From Myxococcales bacterium 68-20 (GTDB lineage Bacteria > Myxococcota_A > Polyangia > Polyangiales > Polyangiaceae), in assembly GCA_001899635.1 (NCBI GenBank), contig MKVQ01000041.1, positions 264,973 through 328,972 on the forward strand: a stretch of DNA of 64,000 nt, read 5' to 3'. The notes under the pieces are model-generated. The model ran no database searches and was not told the DNA's origin. It worked only from the letters and a program-made list of their open reading frames with translations. Of the stretch, positions 50,378 through 60,560 are shown piece by piece. A program made the position numbers and the translations under genes. Within the stretch, counting starts at the first letter, position 1; every line of letters starts with the position of its first letter.

Positions 50378-52428
50378 CGGCCGCGCGGCGTGTGGCGGTC
50401 GTCGCGATCGCCCTCGTCAGCGCAAACGCCTCGGCAGAGGAGCCTTCGTCCCCTCCTCCGCCGACCACCTCCCCAGCTTCACCCTCCGATGCGGCAGCGG
50501 TCCCCGCGGCCCGCACGCCGCCCGCTCCGGACACGAGCCCGACCGAGGTGCGCGTCAACGGCGTGAAGCGACGCGAGCCCACGGCGCCGAAGGATACGAT
50601 CGGCGGCCGCGAGATCCGTCAGGTGCCCGGCGCATTCGGAGACGCCTTTCGCGCGATCGAGTCGCTCCCGGGCGTCACGCCCATCGTCAGCGGACTGCCC
50701 TACTTCTTCGTCCGCGGCGCGCCGCCCGGCAACACCGGCTTCTTCATCGACGGCGTCCGCGTGCCTGGCCTCTTCCACCTCGGGGTCGGCCCGGCAGTCA
50801 TGTATCCGGCGCTCATCGACCACGTCGATCTCTACAAGGGCGCCTATCCGGTCTCGTACGGGCGCTTCGCTGGAGGCGTGCTCTCGGCGGATACGGTGCG
50901 TCCGGCCGATCACACACGAACCGACTGGACGCTCCGCCTGTTCGACGCCGGCGCGCTCGTGGAGGCGCCGTTCGGCAAGCAGGTCGAGGGCGACGGGTCC
51001 CGAGCGCGGGGCAGCGCGCTCGTGTCGGGTCGCTACGGCTACCCGGGCCTCCTGCTCTCCATCTTCGCGCCGAACGCCGGGCTCGCGTACTGGGACTATC
51101 AGACCCGTGTATCTTACAGACTATCCGATCGCGACGTCGTCTCGGTCCTCGGCTTCGGGAGCTACGACTCCGTCAGCCAGCGCGACGAGACCGAAAGGGG
51201 CCCCGACGATCACCTCACCGAGGTCCTCAACATCCAGTTCCACCGGCTCGACCTGAGGTGGGACCGACGGACGAGCGCGACCGGCTCGATGCGCACCGCG
51301 ATCACCTTCGGCTACGACCGCACGGGGAGCCAGGACTTCGCTGCGCGGTCGTGGCTCTTCGGCACACGGGTGCAGGCCGAGGAGCGGCTCAGCCATGCGG
51401 TGCGCGTGAGGGGCGGCGCGGACCTGCAGTTCCAGAACTTCGACTTCCGCCTCGGGGCGTCCGGACAGCCCGAGACTCCGACCCCCGACGAGGCCAGCTC
51501 GAGCGGCATGGTCGGCCTCCAGAAGGACACGAACATGGCCGTCTGGCTCGACACGCCGCTGAAGCTCGGCTCGCGCGTCGAGGTCACGCCGGGCCTGCGT
51601 GCGGACCTCTTCACGTCGCGCGGAATCGGGAAGGCGCGCGCGATCCCGGCGCTCGATCCACGCGTCACGACACGCATCCAGATCGGTCCGATCTACCACC
51701 TCGGCGCGGTCGGGATCGCGCACCAGCCCGCCGCCTTCCCCGTTCCCATCCCCGCGCTCTCGTTCGCGCAGCTCCGGCGCGGGCTCCAGTCCGGCTACCA
51801 CCTGAGCCAGGGACTCGAGATCCCGTTGCCGGCGGACCTCAACGCGCAGGTCACCGGGTATCTCCACACGTACACGGGCCTCGTCGACATCGCCCAGCAA
51901 TGCGATGTCCAGGATCCGAGGTGCGATCCCTCGGGAGCACGCGGTCGCTCGGTCGGCATGGAGGTGATGCTGAAGCGGAACCTCGGCAAGCGCGTCGGCG
52001 GCTGGGTCTCGTACACGCTGTCTCGCTCGACGCGCGACTCGTATGACGTGACCGTCCGGCGCCAGACCTCACGCCTGAGCGAGTTCGACCGCACCCACGT
52101 CCTGAACGTCGTCCTCTCGGTCGACCTCGGGAAGGGCTGGCGTACGGGCGGGCGCTACACCGTCTACTCCGGCATTCCATACTCGACGCTCAACTCGCTC
52201 CTCCTGCCGAACGCGCGCACGCCCGCGTTCCATCGCATCGACCTCCGCATCGAGAAGCGGTGGGTCCAGAAGAACGGCAACTCGTTCGCGCTCACTGCCG
52301 AGATGTTCAACGCGCTCCTGATGAAGGAGGCGATCGGCGTCACGTGCTCGGGCCTTCCGCCGCGCTGCAAGCCGGAGGAGATCGGGCCGATCGCGATCCC
52401 GAGCCTCGGCTTCGAGGGGACGCTCTGA
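50353..52428 (+). CDS. TonB-dependent receptor-like outer-membrane protein
   Basis: A 691-aa barrel protein from a GTG; signal AVVAIALVSANASAEE. A Pro/Ala-rich linker precedes a plug domain (about 75-180) with GFFIDGVRVPGLFHLGVGP and VSYGRFAGGVLSAD; strands of the barrel continue to the end. The N-terminus shows no clear TonB box. Ligand unknown; no siderophore or cobalamin genes are nearby. The start lies 25 bases inside the preceding lipoprotein gene. Confidence 0.87.
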   Translation: MAGRRLRLTAARRVAVVAIALVSANASAEEPSSPPPPTTSPASPSDAAAVPAARTPPAPDTSPTEVRVNGVKRREPTAPKDTIGGREIRQVPGAFGDAFRAIESLPGVTPIVSGLPYFFVRGAPPGNTGFFIDGVRVPGLFHLGVGPAVMYPALIDHVDLYKGAYPVSYGRFAGGVLSADTVRPADHTRTDWTLRLFDAGALVEAPFGKQVEGDGSRARGSALVSGRYGYPGLLLSIFAPNAGLAYWDYQTRVSYRLSDRDVVSVLGFGSYDSVSQRDETERGPDDHLTEVLNIQFHRLDLRWDRRTSATGSMRTAITFGYDRTGSQDFAARSWLFGTRVQAEERLSHAVRVRGGADLQFQNFDFRLGASGQPETPTPDEASSSGMVGLQKDTNMAVWLDTPLKLGSRVEVTPGLRADLFTSRGIGKARAIPALDPRVTTRIQIGPIYHLGAVGIAHQPAAFPVPIPALSFAQLRRGLQSGYHLSQGLEIPLPADLNAQVTGYLHTYTGLVDIAQQCDVQDPRCDPSGARGRSVGMEVMLKRNLGKRVGGWVSYTLSRSTRDSYDVTVRRQTSRLSEFDRTHVLNVVLSVDLGKGWRTGGRYTVYSGIPYSTLNSLLLPNARTPAFHRIDLRIEKRWVQKNGNSFALTAEMFNALLMKEAIGVTCSGLPPRCKPEEIGPIAIPSLGFEGTL

Positions 52429-52632
52429 ACGCAGCCGCCTAGGCCTCTCGGCACACACGCGCCGATGCGCGCTTCGATTCGCGCTGCTCGCCGGCCGGCT
52501 GAGCGGGCACGCGGCGCAGCGGAGCAGCGGTTCCCAACGGCCGCGCTTCTCGCGCCGCCTCGCCTCCGGTGAGCCCCTTCGGCGACAAGAGGCATCGGAG
52601 GGCCGTGCCGCGAGCGCCGCTGGCCTGCTAAC

Positions 52633-53442
52633 GTGGCCGGGATGCGCCGGACGCTCATGCGACTCTTCCCGTTCGCCTTCGCGCTCGGCGTCCTCGTCCT
52701 GTTCTTGCCACGGCCGGCTCGCGCGTTCGGCGACGTCGGCGCATTCGATCCGCGCGCGCTCCTCGCGGGCGGGACGACGGGCGCTGCACGAGCGAGCGCA
52801 GCGGGTCGCTGGTCGTGGGAGCTCGTACAGCGGACGAGCGCCCCCGCGCGGCTCAAGCCGAGCCAGGTCCGGGCGGACGAGCCGGGTGTCGTCGACGGGC
52901 CGTTCCTGTGGTGGAGCGGCGACGCGGCGGTCTCGGCGCTCTCGCCCCAGGAGATCGCCGGCCTCCGTCGGTTCTTCGCGCTCGGCGGGATCCTCCTCGT
53001 CGACGACGCCGGTGCATCCGAGGCGTCGGCGGAGAGTCGGAGCAACGCGAGCGCGTTCGGCCGCACCGCCCGGGAACAGATCGCACGCGTCCTGCCCGAC
53101 ACGAGCCCGATCTCGCTCGGGCCCGACCACGTCCTCTTCAAGTCGTTCTACCTCCTCAAGCGCGCCGAAGGCCGCGTGGCCGGACCGCGCACGCTCGACG
53201 CGATCGTCCGTGGAGGACAGACGCAGGTGGTGTTCTCGACGCACGACCTCGGCGGAGCGCTCGCGCGCGGCGCGACCGGCGCCTGGGAGAACCCCGTCGT
53301 GCCGGGAGGCGACATCCAGCGCGAGCGCGCGATCCGCCTGGCGGTGAACATCGCGATGTACGTCCTCTGCTCGAACTACAAGGACGACCAGGTCCACGCG
53401 CCGTTCCTCATGCGTCGCCGGGCCGGCGCCGTGATTCCCTGA
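52633..53442 (+). CDS. DUF4159-type protein
   Basis: A 269-aa exported protein. After a signal or helix (FPFAFALGVLVLFLPRPARA), the DUF4159-like fold shows GAFDPRALLAGG, LRRFFALGGILLVDDAG, and the ERAIRLAVNIAMYVLCSNYK end that is typical of the domain. DUF4159 proteins lie next to VWA/BatA-type genes in many bacteria, as here. The first GTG at 52633 and the ATG at 52642 are both possible. The next gene starts 11 bases later. Confidence 0.82.
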   Translation: MAGMRRTLMRLFPFAFALGVLVLFLPRPARAFGDVGAFDPRALLAGGTTGAARASAAGRWSWELVQRTSAPARLKPSQVRADEPGVVDGPFLWWSGDAAVSALSPQEIAGLRRFFALGGILLVDDAGASEASAESRSNASAFGRTAREQIARVLPDTSPISLGPDHVLFKSFYLLKRAEGRVAGPRTLDAIVRGGQTQVVFSTHDLGGALARGATGAWENPVVPGGDIQRERAIRLAVNIAMYVLCSNYKDDQVHAPFLMRRRAGAVIP

Positions 53443-53453
53443 ACGGAGCACGG

Positions 53454-55733
53454 GTGGACACGACGGTCGAACAGATGAGCATGAGCACGCGGCTCGCCGT
53501 CAACGGCGACCTGCCGCCGTGGGCGGCGGTCCTCGCGTGCGCCCTCGTCCTCGTCAGCCTCGGCGTCCTCGTCATCCACGAGCTTCGCCGGCGGGAGCGC
53601 GGGGGCGTCGCCATCGTGGCAACCGGCGTGCTCGCGCTCCTCGCGCTTCTCCTCGCCGTCATCCGGCCGGTGAGGATCGCCGCGCGCGAGAGCGTCATCG
53701 GCGCGAAGGTCGTCGTCCTCGCCGACACGTCGCGGTCGATGGCGCTACCACAAGAGGCTTCGAGCAAGACCTCACGTCACGACGTCGCCGCGCGCGCGCT
53801 CGCCGACCTCACGAAGAAGTCGAAGGACGCACGGCTCCTCGTCCTCGGGTTCGGTGACGGAGCGCCCGTTCCCATCGCCACGGTGAAGGAGAGCGAAGCG
53901 GCCGGGCCGAGCGGCCCGATCGCGCCGCGGAGCGATCTCACGTCGGCTCTCCACGCGCTCGCGGCCTCGTCGGAGGAGCGCCCGCAGGCCGTCGTCGTCG
54001 TGTCCGACGGCCGTCTCGATGATCCGGCCGAAGGCGTCTCGAAGGAGAACCTCGCGGCGCTCGGCAAGGAGCTCAAGGTGCCGATCCACGCCGTGGCGAC
54101 GACGCGCGAGGGGCCGCCCGACGCGAGTGTCCGGCGCGTCTCGGCCGCCGGCGCCGCGGTGGCACACGTCCCGATCCCGCTCCGTGTCGAGGTCGGATGC
54201 AGCGGCGGCCTCGCGTGCGACGAGCTCACCGTCACTGCCCGCGAGCTCCGCGAGGACGGGCCGCCCGCGCTCCTCGCCACCGGGCTCTCTCACCTCAAGG
54301 ACGGAAAGGGCACCGTCGATCTCTCGGTCACGCTCGAGCGCGCGGGCGCGCGCATCATCGAGATCGCCATCACTCCGCCCTCGGGCGACACGATCCCCGA
54401 GAACGACCGGCGCTTGCTCACCTTCGTCGTCGCGCGCGAGCGCGTACGCGTCCTGCACGTGGCGGGGCGCCCGACGAACGACGTGCGCGCGCTCCGGCAA
54501 TGGCTCAAGAGCGATGCGTCCGTCGACGTCGTCGCGTTCTTCATCCTCCGCACCGAATCGGACAATCCGAACGCGCGGTCAGAGGACCTCGCGCTCATTC
54601 CCTTCCCCGTCGACGAGCTATTCACCGACCACCTTCCCTCGTTCGACGCGGTCGTGCTCCAGGACTTCGACGCCCAGCCGTACCGACTGGAGAAGCATCT
54701 CCCCCAGCTCGCGCGCTACGTGAGATCCGGCGGCGGCTTGATCATGGTCGGCGGCCAGAACTCCTTCGTCGCCGGCGGCTACGCCGGTACGCCGCTGGCC
54801 GAGGTTCTCCCGATCTCGCTCGACAGCTCACCGGGCGCGACCGCCGCGGACGTCGCCTCGGTCACCCCCGTGTGGACCGAGGACGGCCGCACCGCGCCGC
54901 TCCTCGCACCGCTCCGCGACATCGTCTCCGAAGAGCTCCCGCAGATGCCGGGCACGAACATCCTCGGAGACGTGCGCGCCGGCGGTCTCGTGCTCTGGTC
55001 GCACCCGACACGCACGACGAAGAGTGGCGCACCGATGCCGATCCTCGCGATCGGCGATCAGGGCGACGGCCGCTCGATCGCGCTCGGCATCGACGGCGCC
55101 TGGCAGCTCGAGTTCTCGCAGCTCGGCGCCCGCACCTCGGGCCGCGGCTACGGCGCGATGTGGGACGGCCTCCTCGGATGGCTGATGCGCGATCCGCGCT
55201 TCGAGTCGGGACAGCTCGATCTCGTCGGCTCATGCGTCGCCGACGAGCCGGCACGCCTGCGCGTGCGCGCACCGGACAGCACGAAGGATCCGGCCGGGCG
55301 CGAGATGGTCGTGGAGCTCCGCCGCCTCGATCGCCAGGACGTCGCGCCGCTGAAGGTCGAAGTGCCGAAGCGCGCGCCCTTCGCCGCCGGCACCGTGGAG
55401 GTGACGCTCCCGCCGCTGCCCGCGGGCGGCTACACCGCGCGGCTCAAGCTCGGACCGGGGCCGACCACCCGTCGCGACTTCGCGTGCGAGGCCGGCGGTG
55501 ACGAGTGGGCGGACTCGCGCCCCGACGGCGATCGCCTCCGCGCCCTCGCCGCCGCGACGGGCGGCACCTTCCGCTGGGCGAGCGACGACCTCGCGCTGCC
55601 CTTGCCCAAGCCGGCGGTCGTGAGCGCCGAACGCCACGTCGTTCCCCTCGCTCCACCGTGGACGTGGACGCTCGCCGCCGCCGTCCTCCTCGGCGCGCAC
55701 TGGTTCACGCGACGTCGAAGCGGCCTCTCCTAG
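53454..55733 (+). CDS. membrane protein with VWA and GATase-like domains
   Basis: A 759-aa protein of the BatA/YfbK-neighbour type. Two N-terminal helices (about 23-42 and 51-70) precede a VWA domain with the metal site VVLADTSRSMAL (DTSRS at 91-95), a beta-sandwich, a glutamine-amidotransferase-like part (DAVVLQDFDAQPYRLEKHL; SGGGLIMVGGQNSF) and a C-terminal helix. The architecture matches proteins adjacent to DUF4159. Thought to act in envelope complexes; the exact role is unknown. GTG at 53454 with ACGGAG before it. Confidence 0.87.
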   Translation: MDTTVEQMSMSTRLAVNGDLPPWAAVLACALVLVSLGVLVIHELRRRERGGVAIVATGVLALLALLLAVIRPVRIAARESVIGAKVVVLADTSRSMALPQEASSKTSRHDVAARALADLTKKSKDARLLVLGFGDGAPVPIATVKESEAAGPSGPIAPRSDLTSALHALAASSEERPQAVVVVSDGRLDDPAEGVSKENLAALGKELKVPIHAVATTREGPPDASVRRVSAAGAAVAHVPIPLRVEVGCSGGLACDELTVTARELREDGPPALLATGLSHLKDGKGTVDLSVTLERAGARIIEIAITPPSGDTIPENDRRLLTFVVARERVRVLHVAGRPTNDVRALRQWLKSDASVDVVAFFILRTESDNPNARSEDLALIPFPVDELFTDHLPSFDAVVLQDFDAQPYRLEKHLPQLARYVRSGGGLIMVGGQNSFVAGGYAGTPLAEVLPISLDSSPGATAADVASVTPVWTEDGRTAPLLAPLRDIVSEELPQMPGTNILGDVRAGGLVLWSHPTRTTKSGAPMPILAIGDQGDGRSIALGIDGAWQLEFSQLGARTSGRGYGAMWDGLLGWLMRDPRFESGQLDLVGSCVADEPARLRVRAPDSTKDPAGREMVVELRRLDRQDVAPLKVEVPKRAPFAAGTVEVTLPPLPAGGYTARLKLGPGPTTRRDFACEAGGDEWADSRPDGDRLRALAAATGGTFRWASDDLALPLPKPAVVSAERHVVPLAPPWTWTLAAAVLLGAHWFTRRRSGLS

Positions 55734-55765
55734 CGATCGCGATCGCGATCGCGATTCGCGATCGC
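55733..55765. repeat. GCGATC tandem repeat, self-complementary
   Basis: Starting at the stop codon, GCGATC is repeated about four times, followed by an interrupted copy and another GCGATCGC. The whole stretch can pair with itself, so it may act as a terminator or as a DNA structure. The octamer GCGATCGC occurs four times within 33 bp. Confidence 0.75.
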
Positions 55766-55858
55766 TATCCGGGGCGGGCCGTCGCGGAGCCATCATTCCC
55801 GCTTGCACCGGCTCGGCCATGGCGCTCTTCTGGATGAGCTTTGAACTCCGGTCGAACG

Positions 55859-57880
55859 ATGGTGGCTCGGGTCGGGCTCTGGATCCTCGCAGGGGTCGCG
55901 GCGCTCTCTGGCGGTTGCTCGAACGACGACGAAGGCGGAAACGCCTCGAGCGAGGCCCTCGTCATCGAGGAGGGTTGTCAGCCGCTCCTCGCGCGGACAC
56001 GCCTCGACGAAGCATCGCGCGGGACGTGCATCCTCCCCTACCCCTCCGACTTCTATCGCGAGGTCGCTGGAGGCGCTCCGCGTCTCTCGATGCGCGGAGC
56101 CGCCAAGCCCCAGCGCGCGGCCGGCGGTGGTGCGGACCTGCACGACGTCGTCCCGATGGACGGCTTCTCCCTCATCCCCACCATCGTCGCGACGCTTCCC
56201 AGCAGCGTGGTGAAGGACGGCCTCGCCGGGATTCTCGACGATCCCAGTCTCAGCGCCACGGCGAGCAGCGCCACCGTCATCATCGACACCGAGACCGGCG
56301 CGTTCATCCCGCACTACACGGACAAGATCGAGCGTGGCGTCGACGCCGAGCACGAGCCGATCGTCCTGCGCACGTTCGCTCCGCTCGCACCGAAGCGGCG
56401 CTACGTCGTCGCGCTCAAGGGCGTCCGGCTCGCACCGGCCGAGGGCGCGCCGGCAAACGCAGCAGGGCTCGCCCCGCCGCCCGAGGGCTTCCGCCGCCTC
56501 CGCGACGGCTCCGTGGCGAAGGATCCTGCGCTCGGCGCGATGAAGGACCGCTTCGATCGCGAGGTGTTCGCGGTGCTCGAGCGCGCCGGCATCGCCCGTA
56601 AGGACCTGCAGCTCGCGTGGGACTTCACGACGGGGAGCGAAGAGCAGCCCCGGGCCGACATGCTTCGCGTGCGCGAGCTCACGCTCGCATGGCTCGCCGC
56701 GAACACGCCGACGGTCACGATCACGGAGACGAAGCCCGGCACCGATCGAATCTGGCGCACGATCACCGGCACGATCCAGGCGCCGCTCTTCCTCGATCAG
56801 CCGGGGCCCGCGGGGCGCATCTTTCGCGGCGCCGACGGCCTCGTCGCCCAGAACGGGATGACGACGTTCGAGTTCACCATCAACGTGCCGATCTCGGTGC
56901 GCGATCGCTTCGAGCCGGGACGCGCCCTCGCCTACGGGCACGGGTTCTTCGGCGGGCGCACCGAGCTCGAGGGCAACGGAGCGAAGACGATCGCGGAGAA
57001 GCTCGCGGCCGTCGAGCTCGGGATCGACTGGTGGGGGATGTCCAAGGAAGACGTCGGACGCGTCAGCACGACGCTCGGCGACGATCCCAGCCACGGCGCC
57101 GACTTCGCCGAGCGCGCGCACCAAGCGATGGCGAACTGGCTCGTCGCAACGGCGGCGTTCCGGGGCCCGCTCGCGAAGGCGCCGGAGCTCATGCGCCCCG
57201 CCGAGGGGGAAGGCGTAGTCGTCGGTCCCGGAGGAGCGTCGAACGCCGGGCAGCTCGTCTACGACCCTAGCTTCATCGGCTATTTCGGCGCGAGCCAGGG
57301 CCACATCCTCGGCGGGACCCTCGCGGCGCTCAATCCGGACTTCTCGCGCGTCGTGCTCAACGTCGGCGGTGGCGGCTTCACGCACATGATGCCGCGCTCG
57401 GCGAACTTCGGCCCCTTCTCGATCGTCCTCGACGTGACCTTCAAGGACGAGCTGATGGTGCAGGCGTACGTCGCGATGTTCCAGCGTCCGCTCGATCGGA
57501 TCGATCCCATCACCTACGCGCCGCTGGTGCACGCCGTGCCCGAGCGTCGCGTGCTCCTCCAGGTCGGCCTCGGCGACGCGCAGGTGCCGAACGCCGGGAG
57601 CTACCTCCACGCGCGCGCGCTCGGTGTGAAGCTCCTGACGCCCTCGCCCGCGAACGTGTTCGGGCTCGAGTCGGTGGCGGCCGCGAACGGCGCGAGCGCC
57701 CTCACGCTGTTCGATTTCGGCATCGACACGAGCGGGTACGCGACGCCCTCGCCGCTCGGGCAGAACGAGGTCCACGAAGGCGTCCGCGTGAACGCCGGAG
57801 CGCTGCGCCAAATGGACGAGTTCTTGCGCCCCGGCGGCACGATCAGTCATCCGTGCGACGGCCCCTGCGATCCCGAGTGA
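55859..57880 (+). CDS. alpha/beta-hydrolase-like lipoprotein (lipase-type)
   Basis: A 673-aa lipoprotein: signal LWILAGVAALSGGC. The body has a long N-terminal region with CILPYPSDFYREV and PMDGFSLIPTIVATLP, as in bacterial virulence-factor lipases, and a C-terminal hydrolase fold with GHGFFGG and the nucleophile elbow FGASQG (Ser near 479). The catalytic Asp/His are not certain. An ATG at 55859 is used. Likely an extracellular esterase or lipase. Confidence 0.8.
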   Translation: MVARVGLWILAGVAALSGGCSNDDEGGNASSEALVIEEGCQPLLARTRLDEASRGTCILPYPSDFYREVAGGAPRLSMRGAAKPQRAAGGGADLHDVVPMDGFSLIPTIVATLPSSVVKDGLAGILDDPSLSATASSATVIIDTETGAFIPHYTDKIERGVDAEHEPIVLRTFAPLAPKRRYVVALKGVRLAPAEGAPANAAGLAPPPEGFRRLRDGSVAKDPALGAMKDRFDREVFAVLERAGIARKDLQLAWDFTTGSEEQPRADMLRVRELTLAWLAANTPTVTITETKPGTDRIWRTITGTIQAPLFLDQPGPAGRIFRGADGLVAQNGMTTFEFTINVPISVRDRFEPGRALAYGHGFFGGRTELEGNGAKTIAEKLAAVELGIDWWGMSKEDVGRVSTTLGDDPSHGADFAERAHQAMANWLVATAAFRGPLAKAPELMRPAEGEGVVVGPGGASNAGQLVYDPSFIGYFGASQGHILGGTLAALNPDFSRVVLNVGGGGFTHMMPRSANFGPFSIVLDVTFKDELMVQAYVAMFQRPLDRIDPITYAPLVHAVPERRVLLQVGLGDAQVPNAGSYLHARALGVKLLTPSPANVFGLESVAAANGASALTLFDFGIDTSGYATPSPLGQNEVHEGVRVNAGALRQMDEFLRPGGTISHPCDGPCDPE

Positions 57881-57988
57881 CGCCCGCGGAGGCCGGCGGA
57901 GAAGGCATGAGCGGATTGCCCGCGCCGGCGCCGGGCGCGCGGCCGATCCCGGATGACGGAAGGTCCTCGCCGGCCTAATGTCTTGTAC

Positions 57989-60541
57989 GTGCGCCGTCTC
58001 GTAACTGCCGCGCTCCTCGTCGTCTGCGGGACGGCTGCGTTCCACGCGGAGGCGCTCGTCTGGCCGGACGTGCCCGAGCGGATCGAGCGCGGGCTCTCGT
58101 CGCCGGATCCGACGAGCCGACGCGTCGCCGCGCGGGACCTCGCGAACCTCGGAGGGACACGGGCCGCGCCGCTCGTCCTCAAGGCGCTCGCCGACGCCGA
58201 CGTTGAGGTCCGACTCGCGGCCGCGCAGTCGGCGGTCCGCCTCCGCGTGAACGCCGCCAACGACGTCACCATCGCGTGGCTCGGTGAACGCGAGACGCGG
58301 CTGCGCGTCGCCGCCTGCGAGGTCGCCCACGCGATGCCGAACCCGCGCGCGGTCCAGCCTCTCGCACGCGCGCTCGGCGACGCCGATCCGCAAGTGCGCC
58401 TCGCATGTGCAGATGCCCTCGGCGCATCGGGGTCACCGGAGGCGGTCGCGCCGCTCGCAGGAAAGCTCGACGACCCGACGCCGAACGTGCGCGCGCAGGT
58501 AGCTCGCGCGCTGGCGCGGCTCGGCGATACGCGCGCGGTCGTGCCGCTCGTCGGGAAGGTGCAGGACTCCGTCCCCGACGTCCGCCAGGCCGTCGTTCGT
58601 GCGCTCGGCGACCTCGGCGATACGCGCGCCACGCAGGCACTGCTTCTCGCGTTGCGCGACAACGTCCCCGAGGTGAAGGTCGAGGCGCTCTCGGCGCTCG
58701 GCCGCCTCCGCGCGCCCGACGCGGTCGAGCCGATCGCGCCGCTCGCCCTCGAGCGCACGCCCGGCATCCGACAGTCCGCGCTCGTCGCGCTCGGCCGCAT
58801 CGGCACTCCGGGGGCAGTCCGCGCGCTCGTGAAGGCGCTCGGCACCCAGGAAGACGCCACCGCAGGGGTCGAGCGCACGCCCGTCCGCGAGGCGCTCGTC
58901 GCCGCCGGCGCGCCCGCCGTCGCCGAGCTCACCGCCCTCCTCGATCGCCCTGTCTCTCCTGCCGTCGCTTCGAGCGCCGCGTGGGTGCTCGGCGAGCTCC
59001 GCGCGACGGGAAGCGCACCGGCGATCGTCGCGGCGCTGCGCAAGGGCACGCTCCCTCCGGTAGCAGCGCTTCACGCGCTCGCCGGCGCCGGCACGCCCGA
59101 GCAGGTGCCCGTCGTCCTCGAGTTCGTCGCGGATCCGAGCCCGGCGACGCGCGACGAGGCTCGACGCGCGGCAACCGCGCTCCTCGATCCTGCACGTCCC
59201 GACGGCCGCGCCGTCGAACCGCTCGCTGCCACACTGAAGAACCCGCGCACCTCCACGCAAGAACGCGCGGCCATCGCAACGCTGCTCGGGCGCACCGGCG
59301 CTCCGCGCGCGGCGAACGAGCTCATCGGCCTCGTCAACGCAAAGGACGAGAGCCTGCGTCTCGCCGCGATCGACGCACTCGGTGCTCTTGGCCCGCTCGC
59401 CACAGCGGGTGCTTCGAACGCGCCTGCGTCGGCGATCGGACGGGCAGCCGACGACGCGCTCGTGCCGCTCCTCGCGGACGTCGACCCCGCCGTCCGCCTT
59501 CATGCGGCCGTCGCGCTCGGGAGCAGCGGCGGGCTCGAGGCGCGCCGCTCGCTCCTCGCAAAGCTCGACGGCGGCGAGGAGCTCGACCGCTTCTCGCTCT
59601 TCGAGGCCATCGGCGGCGTGCTCGCTCGTCACCCGGATGAAGCGGCCGCCCGGCGCGTGTTCCGCGAGCTCGCCGTCGCCGCCGGTCCCGAGCGTGACGC
59701 CGTCATCGGAGCGGCCGGCCGCGCACGCATTCCGAGCGTCGTGACGTCGCTCGCGGCCGCGGCCAAGAGCGACGACGTCGACGACCGCCGCTCGGTCGCG
59801 TCGGTCCTCGCCGCTCATCCCGGCTCGGCCCCCGCGCTCGCGCTCGCGCGTTCGCTCACGGCCGACAGCGACGCGACGGTGCGCGCCGAGGCGACGTTCG
59901 CGCTCGGCTCGATCGGCGACACGTCGACCCTCCCGCTCCTCGTCGGCCTCGCGCGAGGCGGCGACGCCGACGTCGCGACGAACGCTGCCGGAGCCATCGC
60001 GCGCATCGGCCGTCGTGCGGCGGGCACCTCGACATCGTCGCCCGCGGGCGCACCGAACCCGATCGCCGACGCGGTCTGCCCGATGCTCGCCGATGGTCGC
60101 GCCACCGTTCGAGCGAACGCGCTCGCCGCGCTCGCAGGCGTGAAGCGGCGCTGCGGCGACGGTCGCGCCGAGCGAAAACTGCTCGCGGAGGACGCAAGCG
60201 ACCTCGTCCGGGGCAGCGCCGCCCGCGCGCTCGTCGCTTCGACGCTGCCGGAGGATCGTCCCGTGCTCGAGCGCTGCTCCGCAGCCGATCGGAGCGCCGA
60301 GGTCGCTCGCCTCTGTCGCCCGCGAACGACCACGACCACGAACGCTCCCGAGCGCACGCACGCCGTCGTGATCTACGTCGTCGGCGAGGGCGCGGTGGCG
60401 ACCGCAAGGCCTCGCGCGCCGTTCCTGCTCGAGTACGAGGACGGCATCCTCCGCGCAGGTGTCGCCGACCGACGCGGAGCGACCTTCGACCCGGCCGCCC
60501 CCGCGGGCGAGGTCGCGCTCCGCCGACCGCCGAGCCCCTGA
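57989..60541 (+). CDS. exported HEAT/PBS-repeat protein
   Basis: An 850-aa protein built of about 25 HEAT/PBS-lyase-type repeats (for example PLARALGDADPQVRLACADALGASG and PLVGKVQDSVPDVRQAVVRALGDLG, each split as two helices). A signal peptide follows the GTG at 57989 (LVTAALLVVCGTAAFHAEA). An ATG at 57953 would add 12 residues before it. The C-terminal 80 residues are beta-rich. Probably a periplasmic scaffold, plausibly co-expressed with the hydrolase upstream. Confidence 0.82.
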   Translation: MRRLVTAALLVVCGTAAFHAEALVWPDVPERIERGLSSPDPTSRRVAARDLANLGGTRAAPLVLKALADADVEVRLAAAQSAVRLRVNAANDVTIAWLGERETRLRVAACEVAHAMPNPRAVQPLARALGDADPQVRLACADALGASGSPEAVAPLAGKLDDPTPNVRAQVARALARLGDTRAVVPLVGKVQDSVPDVRQAVVRALGDLGDTRATQALLLALRDNVPEVKVEALSALGRLRAPDAVEPIAPLALERTPGIRQSALVALGRIGTPGAVRALVKALGTQEDATAGVERTPVREALVAAGAPAVAELTALLDRPVSPAVASSAAWVLGELRATGSAPAIVAALRKGTLPPVAALHALAGAGTPEQVPVVLEFVADPSPATRDEARRAATALLDPARPDGRAVEPLAATLKNPRTSTQERAAIATLLGRTGAPRAANELIGLVNAKDESLRLAAIDALGALGPLATAGASNAPASAIGRAADDALVPLLADVDPAVRLHAAVALGSSGGLEARRSLLAKLDGGEELDRFSLFEAIGGVLARHPDEAAARRVFRELAVAAGPERDAVIGAAGRARIPSVVTSLAAAAKSDDVDDRRSVASVLAAHPGSAPALALARSLTADSDATVRAEATFALGSIGDTSTLPLLVGLARGGDADVATNAAGAIARIGRRAAGTSTSSPAGAPNPIADAVCPMLADGRATVRANALAALAGVKRRCGDGRAERKLLAEDASDLVRGSAARALVASTLPEDRPVLERCSAADRSAEVARLCRPRTTTTTNAPERTHAVVIYVVGEGAVATARPRAPFLLEYEDGILRAGVADRRGATFDPAAPAGEVALRRPPSP

Positions 60542-60560
60542 TCGCGGCGCCGCGCGCGAC

